NCBI RefSeq assembly: GCF_000369065.1
Contig: NZ_KB849803.1
Location: 186,001-250,000 of the forward strand
Reading direction: 5' to 3'
From: Acinetobacter haemolyticus CIP 64.3 = MTCC 9819
GTDB taxonomy: Bacteria > Pseudomonadota > Gammaproteobacteria > Pseudomonadales > Moraxellaceae
Length of the DNA: 64,000 nt
The notes below the pieces were generated by a model. That model was not told where the DNA came from. It did not search any database and worked only from the letters and a program-made list of their open reading frames with translations. Numbering within the stretch: the first letter of the stretch is position 1; each line of letters begins with the position of its first letter. A program made the position numbers and the translations under genes. Below are positions 9,185 to 17,923 of the stretch, piece after piece.

Positions 9185-12097
9185 CTATTTATGCTTATCA
9201 ATTTCTAAAACTAATTTTCTATATGTATCCTTATATTTTTCTAAATTTGTTAAATCACCCTTTCTATTGGCGACATATATACTTAAACTATCTAAGTCTA
9301 AAAGCTCTATCTTTCCATTTACATTTTGATAAGGTGAAAGAATTTCCTTTTCCCTCCAAGGCTCATCATCATGATGAATAAAAAGAATTTCAAACTCATC
9401 TAAAAGACCAGTCCTATTAGAACTTTTACTTATATATTCAATACCATAACACCCAATTTCATCTGATTTAGATAAATATCTCCATAGGAGACTAAACTCA
9501 TTTTCTTCTTTAGTTTCACTAAAATACATAGATTGATTTTTGTCCCAATATAAATTCTCAATTACTATTTCAGGATGGCTATTATTTTTAGTATAGAAAC
9601 TTACACCAACAAGTTCAGGATATTGTATGCTTGACTCTTTATTTCTCAAGTCATATATATCATAAGAATGAATTTGACAAAATTTATTCAAAGCTTCGAT
9701 AAGAATATCCTCAGAATCATCTTGAGACTCAATAATTATATGATCAGAGAAAAGTTTTCGAAGGTACTTCTTCTTCTCTTCATAGTTTTTTTCATGCGAC
9801 CTTACATTCAAAATATAAAAATTATCATTTCCTAATATGTCTTTTATTTTATATTCACCAATAGAATAATCTACCCATTCATTTGTAGTAAATTCCTCAA
9901 ACCTGTGACCTTCGCCATAAATCAATCTCAACAAATCATTTTCTCTTCCATTTTTACAGCGTATAAATTTTTCATATAATTCTGTTAAAAACTCACCATG
10001 CGTATATTCAAAATTAATATTCCAAAAATCTCTACTGATATTTAATATTTTTTTTGCACTAATACCATATATATCAACCATGTAATCATAATTATGACTA
10101 TGCGAAAGTGGGTAACCCCTATAATCATTAATTCCTACTGTTTGACCTTTAAATAAAAACTCACTCCTCAATAAATCAATTTCAATATTAGGCTTCAAAT
10201 AAAATGCAACTTGCTTTTCTTTATCCCATATTACATCTGCAATTAATTCTTTGGTAAAACCATAAGTACAAATTGGTGCATATTTTAAGACTCTCTCATA
10301 TATTTTATTTATTTGAAATTGAATCCATTTTTTTTCAAAAATATCAACATTATTCAGTAAACTAAGCTTTTCATTGTCGTAGATTTTTTCCAAATCAAAA
10401 TTAACTTTTATATAAAACTTTGTAGTAGTACCAATTTTTCTTCTATCACCAACATTTTTAGTTATAAAGCAATAACCTTGCTTTCCACCTAGAGGGGAGG
10501 ACATTTCAATATCTAAGCTATCGTGAGAAAAATAGCTGCATGTATCAAATCGAATACTTTGCATGTCTACAGGCAAATCTTTTGTTAACAGAAATGCACT
10601 ATGCAAACCTATCCCAAACTCACCCGAAGGTCTCATCCATTGAGGCATTTCATTAATTATTTTCTTTTTATGATTATTTCTACTTGATCCAGCCATAGTC
10701 TGCATATAACCAAGATCAACCATACTCATTCCAATGCCTTGATCAATAATTTGAAACTCCCAAATACTATCCAATGTTCCTTCGATATTTTTTACTTTAT
10801 TAATTTCTAATTGAAGTGGATATTTTTCTAGAATTTTCAGGAAATCTTCGTGATAAGGGTGTAATTCTTTAAGTCTTTCCTGATCTTCTTCATGCCAAAT
10901 TCTTAACATTGTAGCATCAATTGAATTCTGAATAAGTTCACGATATATGCTGTATTCATCACTATACAAGTTCGCACCTTGCAGTAACTCCATAGCATTT
11001 TTTTCGTCTAACTTAAATTTCATTGGTTTATTATTTAGGAGTAATTTTTCTTTCTTAACTCCATTGTCATATTTCACCTCCATTTTTACATCTAATTGTT
11101 CGATAGTTGGAAGTGAACCAAACTTTAAGTTTGGTACTATCAAATTCCATTGAGACATTTGATTTTGAAATTCTTCACGTATCCATCCAAACCAGTTTTG
11201 AGTTTCAACATAAGACATTTCATCAGGACATTCTGCGACAAGTTTTACTGTTCGCTTATCTAGCTGAAACTCACGTAAAGATAAATGTTTGTCATGATGG
11301 TGTTTACTCATAGACGGCATATTACTGACGTGCTTTGCCATGACAGGGCAAAAACGATTGTCATCTAAGTCAAACAAATCCCCCAAACGTAGTAAACATC
11401 CTATAAAACGTGGATGGCAATCTTCCGTACCCAATCCAGTTTGTTTATAGGGAAGTGTTTCCATTAAAGTATCGAAATTCATACCATGAGAAACACAAAT
11501 TTGTCCTAAATAACGATAAATTCGGTTGGGTAAAAGTTCTGTTCTAGGTGAAGTTATCCCTAAATCTTTAAAAGGATCTTCAACCAATTTTCCAACTCTT
11601 TTGTCATGTCCTCTTCTAAACCATTCAGCAATTAGTTGGCGATATTTTTCTACACCATCAAAAGGGTGATCTACTGTACCAATTGCTGATAACCAATCTT
11701 GCTCAACATAAGCTTGGCAAAATTTTTGAAGATCATGCCCTTTTTCATTTGCAATCGTTTGGATCATAAAATTGAAGTCAGAATTTGAATGCACTTCTTT
11801 TGCATTTTTAGCATCGACCAACATTCCTACATCATGCCAATATGCTGCTTCAAGAATTAGCCATGCATCTGTAGCACTTAGTAAATCAATATCATCACCC
11901 AAAATACGTTCGATATTGACTAAAATTTGCTGTGAATGTGAGGCATTATGATTGCTAAAATGCGGGTAAAAACCACCAATATTCTCTAATGCTTTACCTA
12001 CAAGCTTTTGGTCAAACTCCCACTGTGAAAGCAAAATTTTTACATTACCATCCGCTTCACATTTTTTCTTTAAATGTGTAATTAGTCTAGTGCTCAT
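9185..12097 (-). CDS. HD-type domain fused to Hsp90-like (GHKL) ATPase, 970 aa
   Basis: A large single-gene accessory protein of unknown function. The N-terminal third looks like an HD-type hydrolase domain: H54 (ASHSQQIL), H88-D89 (AAYWHDVGM), further His residues at about 164 and 204, and a late Asp in LLRLGDLFDLDD (235-246). Residues ~360-560 form a Bergerat-fold ATPase closest to Hsp90: N-box RELIQNSIDA at 386-395, G1 box DQGIGM at 452-457, and G2 box GEFGIGLHSAF at 492-502. The C-terminal ~400 residues are AT-rich, rich in Lys/Asn/Ile, and unassigned. It is flanked by direct repeats and convergent with fadA. A role in phage defence or stress sensing is my inference from architecture and location; no partner gene is present. 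Confidence 0.85.
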   Translation of the reverse strand: MSTRLITHLKKKCEADGNVKILLSQWEFDQKLVGKALENIGGFYPHFSNHNASHSQQILVNIERILGDDIDLLSATDAWLILEAAYWHDVGMLVDAKNAKEVHSNSDFNFMIQTIANEKGHDLQKFCQAYVEQDWLSAIGTVDHPFDGVEKYRQLIAEWFRRGHDKRVGKLVEDPFKDLGITSPRTELLPNRIYRYLGQICVSHGMNFDTLMETLPYKQTGLGTEDCHPRFIGCLLRLGDLFDLDDNRFCPVMAKHVSNMPSMSKHHHDKHLSLREFQLDKRTVKLVAECPDEMSYVETQNWFGWIREEFQNQMSQWNLIVPNLKFGSLPTIEQLDVKMEVKYDNGVKKEKLLLNNKPMKFKLDEKNAMELLQGANLYSDEYSIYRELIQNSIDATMLRIWHEEDQERLKELHPYHEDFLKILEKYPLQLEINKVKNIEGTLDSIWEFQIIDQGIGMSMVDLGYMQTMAGSSRNNHKKKIINEMPQWMRPSGEFGIGLHSAFLLTKDLPVDMQSIRFDTCSYFSHDSLDIEMSSPLGGKQGYCFITKNVGDRRKIGTTTKFYIKVNFDLEKIYDNEKLSLLNNVDIFEKKWIQFQINKIYERVLKYAPICTYGFTKELIADVIWDKEKQVAFYLKPNIEIDLLRSEFLFKGQTVGINDYRGYPLSHSHNYDYMVDIYGISAKKILNISRDFWNINFEYTHGEFLTELYEKFIRCKNGRENDLLRLIYGEGHRFEEFTTNEWVDYSIGEYKIKDILGNDNFYILNVRSHEKNYEEKKKYLRKLFSDHIIIESQDDSEDILIEALNKFCQIHSYDIYDLRNKESSIQYPELVGVSFYTKNNSHPEIVIENLYWDKNQSMYFSETKEENEFSLLWRYLSKSDEIGCYGIEYISKSSNRTGLLDEFEILFIHHDDEPWREKEILSPYQNVNGKIELLDLDSLSIYVANRKGDLTNLEKYKDTYRKLVLEIDKHK

Positions 12098-12128
12098 ATC
12101 ATTGTTTTTTAAAAATATTAACTAGATC

Positions 12129-12158
12129 ATCATACGCTAAATTTTATTTTACAAACAA
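12129..12158 (-). promoter_or_regulatory. Possible promoter of the HD-Hsp90-like ATPase gene
   Basis: On the minus strand, TTGTTT (complement of 12153-12158) and TATGAT (complement of 12129-12134) are separated by 18 bases, 31 bases before the ATG. The -10 is good and the -35 is weak. No clear Shine-Dalgarno sequence precedes the start codon. Confidence 0.3.
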
Positions 12159-12177
12159 AAAAGCTTAATAAATAGTA

Positions 12178-12208
12178 AAAAAACCCGCTTAATGCGGGGT
12201 TTCTTGTT
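12178..12208. terminator. Terminator of the 12227-12742 gene, right copy of the duplicated stem-loop
   Basis: Stem-loop CCCGC-TTAAT-GCGGG (12184-12198), followed on the minus strand by seven T. It ends the minus-strand gene that stops at 12227. On its plus-strand right side it continues as TTTCTTGTT (12200-12208), the complement of the AACAAGAAA that precedes the left copy at 9154-9162. Confidence 0.8.
12184..12202 (+). repeat. Direct repeat, right copy, flanking the HD-Hsp90-like ATPase gene
   Basis: Exact 19-base copy of 9163-9181 in the same orientation. Together the two copies enclose 9182-12183, which contains only the 970-codon gene. Confidence 0.75.
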
Positions 12209-12226
12209 TAGAGATAAATTCAAATT

Positions 12227-12742
12227 TTAGGGCATGAAAAATTGGTTTTGTTGTCCTCTCAACCCATCTTCAATTTGCTTTTGCAATTTCAAGATATCAT
12301 CCATATTGATCTTAATCGTTCCATCTCGGATGCCCATGATATTATTTCGATCAATATTCAAAGGTTCTAACATTTTAAATAGACCTGACGTCGGATCTGA
12401 GGATTGTAACCCTCTCGCCACAGCTAAAATATGCTGCTCTAATAAAGGTGAAAGTTGAGAAAAATCCAGAGCTGTCATTTGAGGCTGATAATTGACTGTC
12501 GTTATTCCCTCATCTACACCAGCATTCTGCATATCACTATGTACTTTGTAAATATGGTGTTGCAAAGCTTCACGTACTTTTTCATCTTCTTGAAATGGAA
12601 TAAAGCCAACCTCTTCACGCAGCTCAGATTCGGCCATGATTTTAATGGTTGGCAATGTCACAACGTCATTTGCTTGAACCGTTGTTGGTAGCCCCATAGC
12701 AATCAATACGGCGATACAAGCTGATCGTTTTAGAAAATTCAT
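12227..12742 (-). CDS. Hypothetical exported protein
   Basis: A 171-residue protein with an N-terminal Sec signal peptide (NFLKRSACIAVLIAMGLPTTVQA, cleavage probably after VQA near residue 24). The rest is soluble, mostly helical and acidic, without cysteine in the mature part. I chose the ATG at 12742 because GGAG lies 6 bases upstream; an ATG at 12754 would add four residues ahead of the signal peptide. I recognise no family. In the absence of the 970-codon gene it would be the direct convergent neighbour of fadA, sharing one terminator. Confidence 0.7.
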   Translation of the reverse strand: MNFLKRSACIAVLIAMGLPTTVQANDVVTLPTIKIMAESELREEVGFIPFQEDEKVREALQHHIYKVHSDMQNAGVDEGITTVNYQPQMTALDFSQLSPLLEQHILAVARGLQSSDPTSGLFKMLEPLNIDRNNIMGIRDGTIKINMDDILKLQKQIEDGLRGQQNQFFMP

Positions 12743-13043
12743 GGCTCGCTCCAAAATCAGTCACTCAATAGAAATATAATGAGTTAAATGAAAGCATCTA
12801 ATAATAGGCTACAACAAAGTTCGACTTGATTCAGTAAGGCTCAGATAAACGGTAAATATCAATAAAACTTTGACCAAAAGATCAAAATTGAATGTAATTA
12901 TCAAATTAATTTAATCTTTATAAAAACAAATACATTTGTTATAAGAGATCTTATTTGGTCAATATTTTTATTATTATCATTTTGTTGCGACTATAAACAT
13001 TAATTTTTTTAAAATTTCGATTTCACAGGATTAGGAGAAATAA
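12743..13043. other. Divergent intergenic region
   Basis: About 300 AT-rich bases between two divergently transcribed envelope genes. It should contain both promoters. TAGGAGAAATAA directly precedes the ATG at 13044. No RNA gene or repeat is visible. Confidence 0.5.
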
Positions 13044-13745
13044 ATGCTATCTACATGGGCGAAAACAACGATTGCATTGGCAATAACAGGAAGTTTTTTA
13101 TCAGCAGGCTGTGCCACCAAAACCCTAATCACCAAAGACAGTAAAACGTATACACGGACAGCCAAGGTTACTTTAGTTGAAGACAATGTAGTGGCGTTTG
13201 GGCGACCAGCACAAGCAACTACCAATTTACCAAGAGATAGTATTGTGATTGCAGGTCAAAAAAACAGTTATATTTTGACCCAAGGTGGCAGTCAGTTTGC
13301 GACCATTATCAATAAGCTTGATCCCAAGAACATTCAAATCACTCGTGATCTAAATTTCTTTTCTGAAAAAAATGACGGTCATTTTTCAGGAACATTGCCC
13401 ATTTCTTATGTCAAACTCAAAGAGGATTTAAGTAAAAAAGACTTAGAGTTTTTTATTGAAAATGGTGCAAAAGAGTGTTCATCTTCAAGTGATACACGTA
13501 TGCAAGCACAACGTTTTTGTTTTGATATAAAACTTGCTGGTGTCGTCTATCCTACCGCAAATAACCTCAGTTCATTAAAAGCATTAAGCAAGCCTTATCA
13601 AGTCACCATTTATACGCAAAAACAAGAAAGTTATAAATCTCGATCTAGTCTGAACCCATTAGAGAAATTAGTGTTATTGCCTTTTGCTGTTGCAATTGAT
13701 GTGGTCAGCCTGCCGTTCCAAGCTGCCGAAAAGATTTTTGATTAA
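13044..13745 (+). CDS. Hypothetical lipoprotein
   Basis: A 233-residue predicted outer-membrane or periplasmic lipoprotein. The signal peptide ends in lipobox LSAGC, with the acylated cysteine at about residue 23. The mature part is beta-rich with a stretch KECSSSSDTRMQAQRFCFD that could form a disulfide. A hydrophobic amphipathic segment near the C-terminus (LVLLPFAVAIDVVSLPFQ) could rest on a membrane. AGGAG precedes the ATG. No family is recognised. The gene stands alone between a signal-peptide protein and a convergent ABC exporter. Confidence 0.72.
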   Translation: MLSTWAKTTIALAITGSFLSAGCATKTLITKDSKTYTRTAKVTLVEDNVVAFGRPAQATTNLPRDSIVIAGQKNSYILTQGGSQFATIINKLDPKNIQITRDLNFFSEKNDGHFSGTLPISYVKLKEDLSKKDLEFFIENGAKECSSSSDTRMQAQRFCFDIKLAGVVYPTANNLSSLKALSKPYQVTIYTQKQESYKSRSSLNPLEKLVLLPFAVAIDVVSLPFQAAEKIFD

Positions 13746-13823
13746 GATTGAACAAATGGTCTTTAAGTCTGTGTGATCAATCAACTTAAAGACCCAACCT
13801 TAAAAAATGAACATCTTATTTCA

Positions 13824-15629
13824 TCAACTATGCGTCTCTTCTTCACCTTCATTGTCAAAAGTTTTGGCAATTTTTTCGATATTTAAACTTTTCGCCATCG
13901 CATCAAAAATATCTTTATAGACCCCTTGCTGATGATAAAGTTGATGATGTTCACCATGTTCAACAATCGCACCATCCTGCATTACGTAGGTATAGTCGGC
14001 ATCAATAATCTGAGAAAGACTATGCGAAATAATGATCACGGTTCGCCCTTGTTTGATTTCATCCAAACTCTGTTTAATCTGTTCAGTAGCAATCGCATCT
14101 AAACTGGCGGTAGGTTCGTCTAAGAAGATAATCGGAGGGTTTTTTAAAAACATACGTGCGATTGCAATACGTTGTTGTTGACCACCCGACAACAGCAATG
14201 CATCGGATTGATAACCCTTTGGTAATTTTAGAATTTGCTCGTGAATCGAGGCTTTTTTTGCAGCTTGAATAATTTCCTCTTCGCTAGCATCCATTTTCCC
14301 ATAGCAAATATTATCTTGTATGGTGCCCTGAAAAATATGATTTTTTTGCAGTACCAAACCAATATGATCTCGTAAATATTGAGTATCCATATCTTTCAGA
14401 TCAATACCATCCATCAAAATTTGTCCGGATTGTGGTACATAGAATTTGTCTAACAAACTAATTAACGTTGATTTTCCTGCACCTGATAGTCCAACTAGAG
14501 CTGTAATTTTATTGGGTTGAATAACCATATTAATATTCTTGAGTGCTTGATAACCATTGGGATAATAAAAATCAACCTGCTTTAATTCAAACTTTCCACG
14601 CAAGAGTGATGGTTTTTGCTGCCCTGACTTTTCTATTTCATCATCAGCTTGAAGAATTTGGAAAAAACTTTCCGCATAAATCATAGCATCATTGACCTCA
14701 TCGTAAATGCGGTGCAAGGAACGAATCGGAGCCGAAACATTGTTAAATAACAAAATATGAAACATGATCATTCCAATGCTCATATCTCCAATCAAAACAA
14801 AATATGCGGTCAGGATAATAATAAAAACTATACCAATTTGTTCGGTAAAGGTTTTAACCCCATCAAAAATAAAGCTAATTTGACGGGTATGCATCTGATT
14901 ATCAGTCAGTTGCTTTTGTAAAATCAGTTGCTTTTCAGCCTCTACTTTTTCACGGTTAAAAGATTTAATCACCGTAATCGAATTGATAATACTCAAAATT
15001 CCCTGACTTTTACGTTCTCGGCCATCACGCAAACTTCGCCTTACACCTCCTAACTTTTGCGCCTGCTTAAAAGTCAACCAGAAGTAAATCGGTACGATAC
15101 ACAGCGCAACTAACCCGATCCAGAAATTGGCATAGAACATTAATGCCAATGCCAAAATTGCACTGCTAAACAATGGAAGAATGTCAATGAAGAAGATTTG
15201 AATCAAACGTGTAATCGAACCAATACCTCGGTCAATACGGGTTTGTAATTTTCCTGCTTGATTGTCATCTTGAGTAAAAAATGAAAGCCGATAAGTTAGA
15301 AATTTTTCGATGATTGCTTGTGCTACATCTTGGGACACCATAATTCTTAGACGTTCACCAAATAATTTTTGGCCAAACTGAATCAATGTACTAAGTATTT
15401 CTTTTGTGAGCAAAATAACGCTAATCGTTACTAAAATATACCAACCTTCAGCGAGTCCCTCTCCGGCTTCAACTAAACGATTAATTTGATCAACTGCGTA
15501 TTGTAAAGTTAAAGCATTTACTTGCGCCGTAATTGCTCCAACCAAAGTGAATATTAAAGTCACAATGACCAATAACTTATACGGCGCAACAAAGGGTCTA
15601 ACTTTAGTAAAAAGTTGCCATAAATTCAT
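13824..15629 (-). CDS. ABC exporter, fused permease and ATPase (MsbA/multidrug type)
   Basis: A 601-residue half-transporter that would act as a homodimer in the inner membrane. Residues ~20-310 hold six hydrophobic helices. The C-terminal nucleotide-binding domain has Walker A GLSGAGKST, the Q-loop, signature LSGGQQQRIA, Walker B IIFLDEPTA and the H-loop (IIISHSL). I chose the ATG at 15629 (MNLWQLFTK). A nearby AGGAG lies 16 bases upstream, unusually far, so a TTG start further up remains possible. The substrate cannot be told from the sequence. A membrane-anchored protein of unknown function lies 115 bases upstream on the same strand. Confidence 0.88.
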   Translation of the reverse strand: MNLWQLFTKVRPFVAPYKLLVIVTLIFTLVGAITAQVNALTLQYAVDQINRLVEAGEGLAEGWYILVTISVILLTKEILSTLIQFGQKLFGERLRIMVSQDVAQAIIEKFLTYRLSFFTQDDNQAGKLQTRIDRGIGSITRLIQIFFIDILPLFSSAILALALMFYANFWIGLVALCIVPIYFWLTFKQAQKLGGVRRSLRDGRERKSQGILSIINSITVIKSFNREKVEAEKQLILQKQLTDNQMHTRQISFIFDGVKTFTEQIGIVFIIILTAYFVLIGDMSIGMIMFHILLFNNVSAPIRSLHRIYDEVNDAMIYAESFFQILQADDEIEKSGQQKPSLLRGKFELKQVDFYYPNGYQALKNINMVIQPNKITALVGLSGAGKSTLISLLDKFYVPQSGQILMDGIDLKDMDTQYLRDHIGLVLQKNHIFQGTIQDNICYGKMDASEEEIIQAAKKASIHEQILKLPKGYQSDALLLSGGQQQRIAIARMFLKNPPIIFLDEPTASLDAIATEQIKQSLDEIKQGRTVIIISHSLSQIIDADYTYVMQDGAIVEHGEHHQLYHQQGVYKDIFDAMAKSLNIEKIAKTFDNEGEEETHS

Positions 15630-15744
15630 ATTTTTAACGTCTATTCTCCTCAATACCTCTATAAATCTGATTAGCAATTAGATTGTTATCATTTTCCATC
15701 CATTGAAACAGACCTACGCAATGACACGAAACATCCAGATAAAA

Positions 15745-16494
15745 CTAAAGTGCTTCTTCCAAAATCTCTGTATTATTTTTCTTAATTTTATTCATCTGAC
15801 TGTTTAGTTTAAGTACCTCCTGATAGAGCGTATTAAATTTTTTCACAGGTGCATTTTCATGAAACAGAATCATTTTATTTTTTATTTGCCATGGATGTGC
15901 CTTCAATAAATCAAACATCGCTTGGGCCTTTTCTATAATTTGCTGTTCAATTGAGAAGATATCCTCATTTGAATCAATTTCCAGATTACTTTCTAACTTG
16001 GTGAGTAGAGTTTGACGTAAATCTTGCTGAATCGACATTTTTTTGACTTGTTCTAGTGAATCCAAATAAATTTTCTGGCGCTGTTGTTCATATTGTACTG
16101 AAGCATTTCGTACCTCAACGAACATCTGGGTTGTTTCTTTATAATTCCCTGTACGATCTCGATCTAATCGTTCAACGTCTAGAAAAGTATCCCATTTCGC
16201 TGCTTTTAACTCACGCAAATAATGATTTCGAGCTTCGACATTTTGCATCCAGTATCCTAGTAAAAACGCAGACATTTTTTGGTAATCACCAGATAAGCGA
16301 TCATCATGCACATCAAACTCTACAGGCGTTGACCAATCTTGGGCCTGATCATAGAGTTCACGCATTTTCTCAGCCATCACCACATCAAACATTTTTTGAT
16401 TATTCAGTCGGTGCTGTTTTATATAATCCTGATAGAAGAAAAATGAACCAATACAGACAATAATAATGAATAAAAATATCAAAAAACGACGCAT
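15745..16494 (-). CDS. Hypothetical membrane-anchored periplasmic protein
   Basis: A 249-residue protein with one N-terminal transmembrane anchor (RRFLIFLFIIIVCIGSFFFY, residues 3-22) and a largely alpha-helical, charged periplasmic part. Several heptad-like stretches suggest coiled coil, for example residues 130-180. GGAGAT precedes the ATG at 16494. It is upstream of the ABC exporter on the same strand and may be co-transcribed, which would make it an accessory subunit candidate; that link is only positional. No family is recognised. Confidence 0.65.
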   Translation of the reverse strand: MRRFLIFLFIIIVCIGSFFFYQDYIKQHRLNNQKMFDVVMAEKMRELYDQAQDWSTPVEFDVHDDRLSGDYQKMSAFLLGYWMQNVEARNHYLRELKAAKWDTFLDVERLDRDRTGNYKETTQMFVEVRNASVQYEQQRQKIYLDSLEQVKKMSIQQDLRQTLLTKLESNLEIDSNEDIFSIEQQIIEKAQAMFDLLKAHPWQIKNKMILFHENAPVKKFNTLYQEVLKLNSQMNKIKKNNTEILEEAL

Positions 16495-16670
16495 ATCATC
16501 TCCAAATTTAATTATATTTTTAGTTCTAAAGTTGATGTTAATCCGTTTAACAACCTACCTTTAGATGTTTTTATTTCAGTCCTTGTAATGCAGCATTACA
16601 TAATGTTCGCTTTAAATTCAACATGATCACCCTTATTATCAGATGTAATGATCATTATTGAGATAACACC

Positions 16671-17366
16671 ATGCGCGTAGATATCTGGTCGGACGTCGTT
16701 TGTCCCTTTTGTTATATTGGTAAAAAACGTCTTGAACATGTTGCAGAAGAAGCTGGAATTGAACTCGAGATTCATTGGCATAGCTTTGAGCTTGATCCAA
16801 ATGCCCCAGCAAAGCATGACACATCAAATACCGAACGTTTAGCTCAGAAATATGGTCGTACTTTTGCCGAAATGGAAGAAATGGAACGTAATATTGCAAC
16901 CATGGCAGCTGCCGAAGGTATTGATTTCCAATGGCAGAAAGCCAATTCTGGTAATAGTTTCAATGCCCATCGAATCATTCACTTGGCGCAAAGCAAAGGT
17001 TTAGGTAACGAAGCAAAAGAAGCTTTTTTCCATGCTTATATGACTGAAGGCTTAGCGATTGGTGAACGTGAAGTGGTCGAAGAAATTGCGTCACGCATTG
17101 GTTTGGATAATGCTGAAGTGGAATACGTCCTTGACTCAGATGAACTGGCTGATTTTGTTCGTCATGATGAAAAAATTGCACGTGAACAGTTAAATGTCAC
17201 AGGCGTACCTTTCTTTGTATTTGATCAAAAACTTGCGCTTTCAGGTGCTCAACCACGTGAAATTTTCTTACAGGCGCTGCAACAAGCACAATCTACAGCT
17301 CCACAGCAAGTGGAATCAACCGAGACCGCCCAATGTCAGGATGATCAATGTGAAATAAAACCATAA
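16671..17366 (+). CDS. DsbA-family oxidoreductase, FrnE-like
   Basis: A 231-residue cytoplasmic thioredoxin-fold protein of the FrnE / 2-hydroxychromene-2-carboxylate isomerase-like branch of the DsbA family. The redox motif CPFC lies at residues 11-14 (SDVVCPFCYIGK). The long helical insertion and the cis-Pro loop (TGVPFFVFDQK) follow in the usual order. The C-terminal tail holds two further cysteines (CQDDQC), as FrnE proteins often do. No signal peptide is present, so it acts in the cytoplasm, probably in disulfide or peroxide stress handling (known for FrnE elsewhere, inferred here). Confidence 0.85.
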   Translation: MRVDIWSDVVCPFCYIGKKRLEHVAEEAGIELEIHWHSFELDPNAPAKHDTSNTERLAQKYGRTFAEMEEMERNIATMAAAEGIDFQWQKANSGNSFNAHRIIHLAQSKGLGNEAKEAFFHAYMTEGLAIGEREVVEEIASRIGLDNAEVEYVLDSDELADFVRHDEKIAREQLNVTGVPFFVFDQKLALSGAQPREIFLQALQQAQSTAPQQVESTETAQCQDDQCEIKP

Positions 17367-17923
17367 TTATTGTGGTTTAAACCATAAGCAAGCAACAAGT
17401 AAAACCGTTGCTTGCCTCTATACAGATCAGTATATTTTCTTTTTATTTCAGTATTTTAACTATAACAATCACTATTAGATTAGATTTATTTTTTATTTGT
17501 TTAATTTTTTTATCTTTGATATGTGAGACTGTTCACAACTTAGTCATAAATTTACAGATACATTTCTATTTGATCATCTGTTTATCCGATTTATTCTTTT
17601 AAAATGTTTTTGTTTTCAAGGATAAAGCATGAACAGCATCTCTATTTCACCTAGCCAAATGAGAGTATTTGCTAACTATCAGACTATAGATTTTGACTTT
17701 TTTTCTTCTATAATTGTCATAAAGTGACGTCTTTTGTGATGAAAATACAAGTTTTTACAGCTTTTATGGTTGTTCTAAAACCAGACGATTGATCACTATT
17801 GTGAATCACTTTTTACATGGAAAAAACAGAACCAATTTGACTTAAAAAATGTATATCCATTGCGATTTATACGGTTAATTTATTATTTGAACAGGCTCAA
17901 GCCTATCTCTAAGGAAACAATAG
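17367..17923. other. Long AT-rich intergenic region
   Basis: It holds a stem-loop after the FrnE-like gene: GCAAGCAAC at 17388-17396 pairs with GTTGCTTGC at 17407-17415, without a good T run. A short open frame of 32 codons at 17629-17727 has an AAGGA ribosome binding site. AAGGAAACAATAG precedes the next gene. Apart from these I see only AT-rich sequence that should contain the promoter of the 17924 gene. Confidence 0.45.
17629..17727 (+). CDS. Possible 32-residue small protein
   Basis: An ATG at 17629 follows AAGGA by six bases and opens a frame that stops at 17727. The product would begin MNSISISPSQMRVF and end in a short hydrophobic tail (SSIIVIK). Coding character is weak and I know no homologue. 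It is listed because the translation start is well formed and the surrounding 557 bases have no other gene. Confidence 0.2.
   Translation: MNSISISPSQMRVFANYQTIDFDFFSSIIVIK

Noticed and set aside
9163..12202. Flanking repeats considered as ends of a transposon or integrative element
   Set aside because: No transposase, integrase or terminal inverted repeats lie inside; the repeats are the terminator itself, so only a passive insertion or recombination scar is claimed.
17408..17602. 64-codon open frame on the plus strand after the FrnE-like gene
   Set aside because: No ribosome binding site, begins inside a stem-loop, and is a low-complexity Ile/Leu/Phe frame produced by AT-rich sequence.
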